The notes beneath the pieces are model-generated. The model did no database searches and was not told the DNA's origin. It saw only the letters and a program-made list of their open reading frames with translations. 9,803 nucleotides of DNA from Balneolia bacterium (GTDB taxonomy: Bacteria > Bacteroidota > Rhodothermia > Balneolales > Cyclonatronaceae), in NCBI GenBank assembly GCA_003567135.1, contig PXAI01000188.1, positions 1 to 9,803 of the forward strand. Reading direction: 5' to 3'. Numbering within the stretch: the first letter of the stretch is position 1; each line of letters begins with the position of its first letter. The position numbers and the translations under genes are program-made. This document shows, in pieces, positions 1 to 5,629 of this stretch.

Positions 1-588
1 GCCTCGAAGCACTTTTCGCTCGAACTCATCCTCATTCCAGATGATCCCGCCGCCCATTCCGCCAAGTGTGAACGAGGGGCGAATCACAACGGGCAGGCCG
101 CCCAGTTCCAGCGTAACTTCCTTGGCATCCAGCATCGATTTTGCCACGCGGCTGCGACACTGATCGATTCCGATATTTTCCATCAAATCCCTGAACTGCT
201 GGCGGTCTTCGGTGATATCAATCGCATCGATATCCACGCCGATAATTTTGATGCCGTTCTTTTCCCAGAAATCATCATGATACAGATCCCGCGCAAGGTT
301 CAGCGCAGTCTGCCCGCCCATTGTTGGTAAAACGGCGTCCGGTTTTTCGATCTCAACAATCTCCTTTATCGACTCTTTTGTGAGCGGTTTCAGGTAGATG
401 CTGTCCGCCATCATGGGATCGGTCATGATGGTGGCGGGATTGGAGTTGATTAGAATAACGCGGTAACCTTCTTCTTTCAGCGAGCGGCAAGCCTGGGTGC
501 CGGAGTAGTCAAATTCGCAGGCCTGGCCGATAACAATCGGGCCCGAGCCGATAATCAGAATGGAGTTGATGTCAGTGCGTTTTGGCAT
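1..588 (-). CDS. carB: Carbamoyl-phosphate synthase large subunit, N-terminal part (cut by window edge)
   Basis: The large subunit uses ammonia from CarA, bicarbonate and two ATP to make carbamoyl phosphate in the cytoplasm for pyrimidine and arginine synthesis. The first 196 residues are in the window; the full protein is usually about 1070 residues, so roughly the first fifth is visible. The start MPKRTDINSILIIGSGP, the block GQACEFDYSGTQAC (residues 21-34), INSNPATIMTDP (47-58), MGGQTALNLA (90-99), the Arg in TEDRQQF (about R129) and IRPSFTLGGMGGG (169-181) are diagnostic of the CarB pre-ATP-grasp region and the beginning of the first ATP-grasp domain. The reading frame is open to the edge with no stop. 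It lies 57 bp downstream of carA on the same strand, so carAB is probably one transcript. No Shine-Dalgarno sequence precedes the ATG. Identification is secure. Confidence 0.97.
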   Translation of the reverse strand, partial: MPKRTDINSILIIGSGPIVIGQACEFDYSGTQACRSLKEEGYRVILINSNPATIMTDPMMADSIYLKPLTKESIKEIVEIEKPDAVLPTMGGQTALNLARDLYHDDFWEKNGIKIIGVDIDAIDITEDRQQFRDLMENIGIDQCRSRVAKSMLDAKEVTLELGGLPVVIRPSFTLGGMGGGIIWNEDEFERKVLRG

Positions 589-645
589 GGGTTAAGTTCA
601 GAATTAGGGTTTTTGAATGCAGGGGATGGGATTGACTTGCGGCGA

Positions 646-1749
646 TCAGGATTTAATCATCGCGATAAACTGATCGAACAGATAGCTTGAATCGTGCGGG
701 CCGGGGGAGGCTTCGGGGTGATACTGTACGCTGAATGCGTTGGCGTTTTCGTAGGTGAGTCCTTCCACCGAATCATCATTCAGGTTGATGTGGCTGATGG
801 TGGCACGTTTCTCTTTCACCGATTTTGTCTCAACGGCGAACCCGTGATTTTGTGTGGTGATTTCAACCAGTCCGGTGCTCATATTTTTAACCGGCTGATT
901 TGCTCCGCGGTGACCCACGAACATTTTTTCGACGTTAATACCCTGAGAAAGCGCCATAAGCTGATGCCCGAGGCAAATTCCGAAAACCGGTCGACCGTCG
1001 CTCATAATTTTATTTACGGTATCAAAAGTGTATTCCATCGGGCGGGGATCGCCGGGTCCGTTTGAGAGAAAAAATGCGTCGGGTTGCCACGCTTCGATTT
1101 CATCAAAGGAGGTCTGTGCCGGGAAGAGCCGTAGCGTGCATCCCCGCTGGCGCAGCTGATTGATCATCGTGTGCTTGATGCCGTAATCCATGACGGCCAC
1201 CTTTTTGCCGTTATCGGTGCCTTCGACCGCCGAAAGCGTCTGCGCTTCTTTTCGGGTAATCCTTGAAACAAGCTCCAGGCCTTCCATTGAAGCCTGTTCT
1301 TTAGCCTTGGCGATCAGTTCCTCCGGATCAGAAATCTCGCTCGAAATCACGGCGTTCATCACGCCTTTTGACCTGATGTGACGCACCAGCGTGCGCGTAT
1401 CAACGCCGGTAATTCCCGTAATTTTATGCCGGTAAAGGTAATCCTGCAGGCTCTGATCCGCGTTCAGGTTGCTGTATCCTTCCGAAAAAGCTCTCAGAAT
1501 TACGCCGGATACCATCGGCTTGCGGGCTTCATCATCCTGAGATGACGTTCCGTAGTTTCCAATATGCGGATAGGTCATCATCATCAGCTGACCGACATAG
1601 CTCGGATCAGTGAAAATCTCCTGATAACCGGTCATACTGGTGTTGAAACAGATTTCTCCCGTTGTGGTTCCGGGATATCCAACAAGGGTTCCGGATTGGA
1701 GCGTACCATCTTCAAGAGCGATCCAGGCTTTTTTTGTTTCTTGGTTCAT
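646..1749 (-). CDS. carA: Carbamoyl-phosphate synthase small (glutaminase) subunit
   Basis: CarA hydrolyses glutamine and channels ammonia to CarB. At 367 aa the length is normal. Residues 1-150 form the CarA-specific N-terminal domain (TGYQEIFTDPSYVGQ, MTYPHIGNYG, GVDTRTLVRHIR). Residues 183-367 form a class I glutamine amidotransferase domain. It has LSNGPGDP (228-235), the nucleophile C259 in FGICLGHQ, and the His/Glu pair H344 and E346 in QYHPEASPGP, so the catalytic triad is intact. The start MNQETKKAWIALEDG matches the usual beginning of the family, and the ATG has no Shine-Dalgarno sequence. carB follows on the same strand 57 bp later. A hairpin with a T-run sits 32 nt upstream of the start and may control expression. 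Confidence 0.97.
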   Translation of the reverse strand: MNQETKKAWIALEDGTLQSGTLVGYPGTTTGEICFNTSMTGYQEIFTDPSYVGQLMMMTYPHIGNYGTSSQDDEARKPMVSGVILRAFSEGYSNLNADQSLQDYLYRHKITGITGVDTRTLVRHIRSKGVMNAVISSEISDPEELIAKAKEQASMEGLELVSRITRKEAQTLSAVEGTDNGKKVAVMDYGIKHTMINQLRQRGCTLRLFPAQTSFDEIEAWQPDAFFLSNGPGDPRPMEYTFDTVNKIMSDGRPVFGICLGHQLMALSQGINVEKMFVGHRGANQPVKNMSTGLVEITTQNHGFAVETKSVKEKRATISHINLNDDSVEGLTYENANAFSVQYHPEASPGPHDSSYLFDQFIAMIKS

Positions 1750-1781
1750 TCGGGTTTCAGAGGTTGTTCGGGTTAATGGTC

Positions 1782-1819
1782 AAAAAAAATCCGACTGCCT
1801 TAAAAAAGAGAGTCGGATT
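1782..1819 (-). terminator. Hairpin plus T-run before carA (intrinsic terminator or attenuator)
   Basis: Read on the minus strand, the arms AATCCGACT and AGTCGGATT form a perfect 9-bp stem (1811-1819 with 1788-1796) around a 14-nt loop. The T-rich tract continues to 1782. This is a textbook intrinsic terminator for minus-strand transcription. It comes after the DUF5989 gene (stop at 1878) and ends 32 nt before the carA ATG. That leaves almost no room for a separate carA promoter downstream, so it may be an attenuator in the carA leader rather than a plain terminator. The loop also contains a run of six T. No ATG-initiated leader peptide is visible between 1877 and 1750. Confidence 0.75.
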
Positions 1820-1877
1820 GTGAAAAAGAGACAGGATTCCCGGTGGGGAAGGGACAAAATCGTTGAGCCTGCGTATT

Positions 1878-2036
1878 TCAGAAAAGGGCATATATGAATG
1901 GGGCTAATGCGGTGTTACTGGTTACTACAATAAGCAGGCCGAGCATGAGAAGAACGAGAACGATGGGCATCAGCCAGAATTTTTTTCTGACTCGCAGGAA
2001 TTCCCAGAATTCTCTAACAATACTTAATTTTCCCAT
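1878..2036 (-). CDS. DUF5989 (SxtK-like) small membrane protein, 52 aa
   Basis: A 52-aa reading frame begins MGKLSIVREFWEFLRVRKKF and ends ALAPFIYALF-stop. The basic amphipathic start (residues 1-20, several Arg/Lys and aromatic residues) is followed by one hydrophobic segment (about 21-38, WLMPIVLVLLMLGLLIVV) and a conserved-looking ALAPFIYALF tail. From memory this is the full-length pattern of the DUF5989 family, which includes SxtK, usually found next to SxtJ and a carbamoyltransferase such as SxtI. No function is established. It is probably an inner-membrane protein with one transmembrane helix. It lies 128 bp upstream of carA on the same strand, separated by the hairpin at 1782-1819. 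No Shine-Dalgarno sequence is seen. No SxtJ or carbamoyltransferase gene is in the window. Confidence 0.85.
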   Translation of the reverse strand: MGKLSIVREFWEFLRVRKKFWLMPIVLVLLMLGLLIVVTSNTALAPFIYALF

Positions 2037-2116
2037 GTGAAACTTTTTTCTGAATTTCGGCTAATATAAAAAGTTTCCTGATCAGTTTCGAATAAATCAT
2101 CGCTGAAAATTACGCT

Positions 2117-2677
2117 ATGAATACGCTTCATACCCCCAGTTACCGTCTGAATATGATTGTTTTTGCAGTATTTATGATACTGTCGGTAATCATATTAAAT
2201 ATTATGCCGGAACGATATCCGATTCATTTTGACCTGGCGGGAAATCCCACACGATGGGCCGAGGGAAACGCCGTTGAACTCCTGATTCTGATTTTCTTTG
2301 GCGCATTTTCATTCGTGTCAGTCACCGTTATGCAGCGCTATCTTATCGGCGACCCCAATTCAGGATACCTCAACATCCCCAATAAGAAAAAGTTTCTGGA
2401 ACTGCCTGAGGAGCAAAAAGTACGGATACTGCGTCGTCTGAACCGCATGCTCGGATACGTGAATACGTTTGTGCTGTTAACCTTCATTTCAATTCTGCTG
2501 ATGATGTGGAGCGCCGCCGCTTATCCCGGCTCAGCATTTGAACAAATCTGCCAGCTGTTTTTCTATTTTTCGATCATTCTCGTTCTGGCATTCCCGTTAG
2601 TAGATATGATTTTCATCAGCCGCTACATCTCACAGAAATACCGCGAACACGAGCAGATGGGAAAAAGCGATAGCTAA
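2117..2677 (+). CDS. DUF1648-domain integral membrane protein
   Basis: This is a 186-aa protein with four predicted transmembrane segments at about residues 11-30, 52-73, 112-132 and 145-168. Between the first two is the DUF1648 signature PERYPIHFDLAGNPTRWAEG (31-50). The loop with NIPNKKKFLELPEEQK (86-101) and a basic stretch RILRRLNR is also typical of this family and of SdpI-like relatives. Some DUF1648 proteins act as immunity or signal proteins (SdpI in Bacillus), but the family is broad and no toxin partner is visible here, so no function is assigned. The gene is divergent from the DUF5989 gene (80 bp apart) and convergent with the Cys-rich gene. The ATG lacks a clear Shine-Dalgarno sequence. 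Confidence 0.85.
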   Translation: MNTLHTPSYRLNMIVFAVFMILSVIILNIMPERYPIHFDLAGNPTRWAEGNAVELLILIFFGAFSFVSVTVMQRYLIGDPNSGYLNIPNKKKFLELPEEQKVRILRRLNRMLGYVNTFVLLTFISILLMMWSAAAYPGSAFEQICQLFFYFSIILVLAFPLVDMIFISRYISQKYREHEQMGKSDS

Positions 2678-2688
2678 AATTTGTGAAT

Positions 2689-2726
2689 ATCCTGTAGGGA
2701 CAGGGCATGCCCTGTCCCTACAGGAT
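2689..2726. repeat. Perfect 38-bp palindrome (REP/MITE-like)
   Basis: Positions 2689-2726 are a perfect inverted repeat with no loop, centred between 2707 and 2708 (half-site ATCCTGTAGGGACAGGGCA). It lies just after the DUF1648 gene, in the gap between two convergent genes. No T-run follows on either strand, so it is not a standard intrinsic terminator, though it could stall transcription or protect mRNA 3' ends. The GTAGGGACAGGGCATGCCC core resembles interspersed palindromes I recall from several bacterial phyla, which suggests a REP-like or miniature mobile element. No transposase is in the window. Confidence 0.85.
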
Positions 2727-2820
2727 TGAAAATAAATGGTATATACTAATTGTGATCCTTGTGATTTTTTTGGGGAATTGATAGATAATCGAAATTAGAT
2801 AATCACCCCAAATATACACC

Positions 2821-3039
2821 CTACTCCGCCTCCGCTCTGATCATCCACTCCTGATTCCATTCATCGTAATTCACGTGCAGGATATTCGGTGCGCAGCAGG
2901 CCTGGCAATCCTCAACATACTCCTGCGAGGTTCCCTGTGAGGGGTCAACAAACGTATGATTTACCGCGATGCAGTTTGCGCACTCAAACGAGACGGAATA
3001 AGTCTGGCCGCTTTCGCTGATGTGATCTTCAGAATTCAT
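2821..3039 (-). CDS. CPXCG-type cysteine-rich small protein (putative metal binding)
   Basis: This is a 72-aa soluble protein. Two cysteine clusters, C20-x2-C23 (ECANCIAV) and C45-x2-C48-C49 (VEDCQACCAPN), probably bind one zinc or another metal. The spacing and the VDPS...VEDCxxCC pattern match the family called CPXCG motif-containing cysteine-rich protein, although here the first knuckle is CANC instead of CPxCG. The acidic C-terminus (IRAEAE) is also typical. The cellular role of the family is unknown to me. I chose the ATG at 3039; a TTG codon immediately before it (3042) would add one residue. No Shine-Dalgarno sequence is seen. The gene is divergent from the symporter operon. Confidence 0.85.
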   Translation of the reverse strand: MNSEDHISESGQTYSVSFECANCIAVNHTFVDPSQGTSQEYVEDCQACCAPNILHVNYDEWNQEWMIRAEAE

Positions 3040-3057
3040 CAAGTTTTATGAAGCGAT

Positions 3058-3085
3058 TTGTGGAAAAAATTCATTTCTTTATCTG
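3058..3085 (+). promoter_or_regulatory. Possible promoter of the DUF3311-symporter operon
   Basis: TTGTGG (3058-3063) and TATCTG (3080-3085) are separated by 16 bp, in a short AT-rich divergent gap. The -10-like box ends 25 nt before the TTG start at 3111. Both boxes are weak matches, and in Bacteroidota-type genomes the consensus differs from that of E. coli. This is a pattern-based guess. Confidence 0.25.
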
Positions 3086-3110
3086 CAATACTTAACGAAT
3101 CAAATCGGCT

Positions 3111-3338
3111 TTGAATTCCTATAAACGAAACAGAATCATTTTTGCGGTCATTTTTGTGATCATCGCCCTGGCAACGAACTGGCCGGTTTACCAGTGGATG
3201 TCTGGCGCCGAGCCTTTAATTTTCGGGCTGCCGCTTTCGTTTGCCTGGCTTATTTTGTGGGTGATTATCGGCTTTTTCACCCTCCTGTGGCTCTATATTT
3301 CGGATAACCGCGAGCCCGAACATCCGGAGGATCTCTGA
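3111..3338 (+). CDS. DUF3311-like small membrane protein, partner of the symporter
   Basis: This is a 75-aa protein with two transmembrane helices (about residues 9-27 and 40-63), a basic N-terminus and an acidic C-terminal tail. The segment EPLIFGLPLSFAWLILWV (34-51) fits the small DUF3311-type proteins that are commonly encoded directly before sodium:solute symporters; the Pfam assignment is from memory. The start is TTG at 3111: the frame opens after a TAA at 3093-3095 and has no upstream ATG, while the first internal ATG would delete the first helix. Its stop overlaps the symporter start by one base (TGATG, 3336-3340), so translation is probably coupled. It may be an accessory subunit that stabilises or targets the symporter; this is inference from context. 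Confidence 0.8.
   Translation: MNSYKRNRIIFAVIFVIIALATNWPVYQWMSGAEPLIFGLPLSFAWLILWVIIGFFTLLWLYISDNREPEHPEDL
3326..3330 (+). promoter_or_regulatory. Strong Shine-Dalgarno site for the symporter
   Basis: GGAGG lies 7 nt before the ATG at 3338, inside the last codons of the DUF3311-like gene. It is the clearest ribosome binding site in a window where most starts have none, and it fixes the symporter start. Confidence 0.8.
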
Positions 3339-4822
3339 TGGAAACCACGACCGTAATTCTGATTGTCGTTTCGGTTTATCTGCTGATCTCCCTGATGACG
3401 GGAATTATTCCCTATCTCAGAATTTCGAAAAGCGTGACGGGCTTCGTGGTCGGCGACCGCAATATGAACGCTTTTATCATGTATTTTGTGATCGGGGCGT
3501 CTATTTTTTCCGCATTCGCATTTCTTGGCGGACCCGGCTGGGCGTACTCACGCGGAGCAGCCGCATTTTATCTTATCGGATACGGAATTCTGGGGATTGT
3601 GCCGATGTATTTCCTGGGACCGAGAACGTGGCGGCTTGGAAAACGCTACGGCTACGTAACGCAGGCCGAACTTCTGGCGGATCGCTTCGACAGTCGCTTC
3701 CTTTCAATTATTCTCGGTTTCCTGAGCGTGATCGTGCTAATCCCATACCTCACGCTGCAAATGAAAGGAGCGGGCTATGTGCTGGATGTAATCAGTGAGG
3801 GTATGATACCGGAGTGGGTCGGCGCGGGAGTTACGTATATCATCGTTCTGATCTATGTGCTTTACAGCGGCGTGATGGGCGTCGGCTGGTCAAATGCGTT
3901 TCAGGGCATGATTATGATGGTGCTCGCATGGGTGCTCGGCCTGTATCTGCCAAATGCGCTTTATGGCGGCGTGGGAAATATGTTCTCTGAAATTATGTCT
4001 GCCGGTCACGAGGCGATGCTTACCGCACCCGGACTCACCGCGGCCGGTGATCCGTGGAGTTGGTGGGGATATGGCTCGGCAGTGTTTGTTTCTGCCGTAG
4101 GTTTTTCGGTATGGCCGCACTTTTTTATGCGGAGTTTCGCCGCCCGAAGCGAACGCTCGCTCAGGCTCAGTATCGTAATGTACCCTACGTTTATGATGTT
4201 CCTGATCCCGATTTTGCTCATTGGTTTTGCGGCGATCATTTACTTCCCGGGCGTGGAACAGGCGGACAGCATCCTTCCCTATGTGCTGATGCGGCTCGAA
4301 CTTCCGGCCATTGTGATTGGTCTGTTCTGCGCGGGCACGCTCGCCGCCTCGATGTCATCCGGCGATGCCATTCTTCATTCTGCGGCCTCCGTGGGGATTC
4401 GCGACAGTATAAGTAAACTTGTGCGTAATCCTCTCACAGATCGTCAGGAGCACATTCTGATGCGCATCTCTGTGGTACTGATCGGATTTATCGCCTACCT
4501 GTTTGCCGTTGTGCTGGATGTCTCACTGGTTGCGCTCCTGCTGGGATCATACGGCGGCGTGGCGCAGATCTTCCCGATTGTATTCGCTGCATTTTACTGG
4601 AAACGGGCCACAAAAGCAGGTGCACTTGCAGGATTATTCGGCGGACTCGCCGTCAATATGATCTTTCTGATCTTCCCCGAAATGGCACCATTTCCGATGC
4701 ACGAGGGCGTTTACGGGCTCGCAGCAAATGTGATACTGCTTGTAAGTGTTAGTCTCCTCACCAAACCCGATGCGCCGGAACGTGTGAAAAAGTTTACGGA
4801 TTCAGGGAGAATTCCTGAGTAA
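3338..4822 (+). CDS. Sodium:solute symporter (SSS family)
   Basis: This is a 494-aa polytopic membrane protein with about 13 hydrophobic segments, the normal size and layout of the SSS/SLC5 family (LeuT fold). Visible family features are VGDRNMNAFIMYFVIGASIFSAF (about 38-60, helix 1), GYVTQAELLADRF (105-117), YSGVMGVGWSNAFQGMIMM (176-194, the SSS signature region), WPHFFMRSFAARSERSLR (259-276) and AGTLAASMSSGD (332-343). In the last block, S340 and S341 align by inference with the Na2-site serines of vSGLT. It couples Na+ entry to uptake of a solute across the inner membrane. The substrate cannot be told from sequence; a small carboxylate, amino acid or sugar is possible. It is translated after the DUF3311-like gene with one-base overlap and a strong Shine-Dalgarno site. 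Confidence 0.93.
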   Translation: METTTVILIVVSVYLLISLMTGIIPYLRISKSVTGFVVGDRNMNAFIMYFVIGASIFSAFAFLGGPGWAYSRGAAAFYLIGYGILGIVPMYFLGPRTWRLGKRYGYVTQAELLADRFDSRFLSIILGFLSVIVLIPYLTLQMKGAGYVLDVISEGMIPEWVGAGVTYIIVLIYVLYSGVMGVGWSNAFQGMIMMVLAWVLGLYLPNALYGGVGNMFSEIMSAGHEAMLTAPGLTAAGDPWSWWGYGSAVFVSAVGFSVWPHFFMRSFAARSERSLRLSIVMYPTFMMFLIPILLIGFAAIIYFPGVEQADSILPYVLMRLELPAIVIGLFCAGTLAASMSSGDAILHSAASVGIRDSISKLVRNPLTDRQEHILMRISVVLIGFIAYLFAVVLDVSLVALLLGSYGGVAQIFPIVFAAFYWKRATKAGALAGLFGGLAVNMIFLIFPEMAPFPMHEGVYGLAANVILLVSVSLLTKPDAPERVKKFTDSGRIPE

Positions 4823-4891
4823 AAATCCACCTAAGTTGGGGAAAAGTACATTCTATTTAGGGTTAACTGTTTTTATCAAAAAAATAGAAAT

Positions 4892-5050
4892 CCGGCCTAT
4901 GGATAAAATGGCGTTAAGAACCGTAGCGAAGTGAAGCGTTAAGAATAAAATCATACCGCTGACTAACCTTAGAAATGGCTACAATAGTCGCGGAGCATTG
5001 ATTTTATTTAGTGCAACGCAGAGGAGGTTTAGCCATTTTATCCCAGCCGG
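4892..5050. repeat. Nested inverted-repeat element (possible MITE or structured repeat)
   Basis: Three nested inverted pairs share nearly one centre. The outer arms are GGATAAAATGGC (4901-4912) and GCCATTTTATCC (5032-5043), perfect over 12 bp and extended by CCGGC (4892-4896) with GCCGG (5046-5050). The middle arms are AATAAAATCA (4944-4953) and TGATTTTATT (4999-5008), perfect over 10 bp. The inner arms are CCGCTGACTA (4956-4965) and TAGTCGCGG (4985-4993), 9 pairs with one bulge. A direct repeat GCGTTAAGAA occurs at 4911-4920 and 4936-4945. The element occupies the non-coding gap 4823-5139 between convergent genes. It could fold as one long hairpin in DNA or RNA. No coding function or transposase is seen, and its copy number is unknown. 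Confidence 0.7.
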
Positions 5051-5097
5051 CGGCTTTTGGGTTACCTTTTGTCCGCACAAAAGGTAACGGAGGCTGG
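5043..5097. repeat. Second hairpin repeat with 12-bp perfect stem (REP-like)
   Basis: GTTACCTTTTGT (5061-5072) and ACAAAAGGTAAC (5077-5088) form a perfect 12-bp stem with a CCGC loop. They are framed by CCAGCC (5043-5048) and GGCTGG (5092-5097), so a larger interrupted hairpin is possible. It abuts and slightly overlaps the nested element at 4892-5050, so both may be one composite repeat of about 200 bp. Similar ACAAAAGGTAAC-type palindromes are, as I recall, frequent between genes in Bacteroidota-like genomes. There is no T-run directly after the stem, so it is not a standard intrinsic terminator, although it lies between two convergent genes. Confidence 0.7.
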
Positions 5098-5139
5098 ATC
5101 AGATGGTCGTTGAAACCAATTATGAGGGTTCAATTAAAA

Positions 5140-5595
5140 TCAGGGGATTCGGGTAGCCTGCCATGCTACGGCTCGCCACTGTCCATCCTGAAGCTGGAAG
5201 GTTCCGGTATTGAAAAACTCTTCGCGGGAATCCGGGTCGTTTACGGGCACTGATACCAGCCTGAAAGCCACAACGGCCATCTCGCCATATTGATTGATCT
5301 GCACATCTTCGGCGTGGTAATTGTATTCGGGCTCCTCATTCGGATCGGCATTCTCAAGGCTCTCCATGATATCAGCCTTGGCAACGCGACGGCCGGTTGA
5401 GCCGGTATAGATCAGGTCCTCAGACCAGAACAGATTATGCATGTCGTAATCGTTAACGGAGGCTCCGGCCAGAAAATCATCCAGGAGTTCAGTTAATACG
5501 GCTTCCTGATCGGTGAGCGTGTCAAGCTGATCATCGCAGGAGATGGTGATAAATGCAGTGATTAAAAGCGAGAGAAAGAAAACAGAATATTTCAT
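5140..5595 (-). CDS. DUF4440/SnoaL-like lipoprotein
   Basis: This is a 151-aa protein starting MKYSVFFLSLLITAFITISC. The basic N-terminus, hydrophobic core and lipobox ITIS-C (lipidated C20) indicate a type II signal peptide, so the mature protein is probably membrane-anchored outside the cytoplasm. The mature part has a DUF4440 (NTF2/SnoaL-like) pattern: NDYDMHNLFWSEDLIYTG, then GRRVAKADIMESLEN, a VQINQYGEMAVVAFR strand and a final GTFQLQDGQWRAVAWQATR strand pair. Such domains are small cone-shaped folds that bind ligands or mediate protein contacts; the role here is unknown. The frame can be extended 21 codons upstream to 5658, but that would put 21 residues before the signal peptide and overlap rlmG, so the ATG at 5595 is preferred. 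It follows rlmG by 34 bp. The residues after C20 are acidic (DDQLD). Confidence 0.85.
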   Translation of the reverse strand: MKYSVFFLSLLITAFITISCDDQLDTLTDQEAVLTELLDDFLAGASVNDYDMHNLFWSEDLIYTGSTGRRVAKADIMESLENADPNEEPEYNYHAEDVQINQYGEMAVVAFRLVSVPVNDPDSREEFFNTGTFQLQDGQWRAVAWQATRIP

Positions 5596-5629
5596 GTGTG
5601 ATAAAAATGGAAGATTGCTGATTTGCAGA

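Noticed and set aside
1640..1897. Plus-strand 85-codon frame across the carA start and leader
   Set aside because: It overlaps carA antisense, the terminator hairpin and the DUF5989 stop region, and has no conserved pattern.
2117..2677. SdpI-type toxin immunity system
   Set aside because: DUF1648 occurs in SdpI, but there is no toxin-like gene or SdpR-like regulator nearby, so the assignment would be speculation.
2689..2726. Palindrome as intrinsic terminator of the DUF1648 gene
   Set aside because: No T-run follows on either strand, and a loop-free 38-bp palindrome is unusual for a terminator.
4823..5139. CRISPR-like array
   Set aside because: Repeats are inverted and nested, with only one short direct repeat pair and no regular spacer units.
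5011..5253. Plus-strand 80-codon frame starting in the repeat region
   Set aside because: It runs through the inverted-repeat element and into the antisense of the lipoprotein gene; its composition is explained by those sequences.
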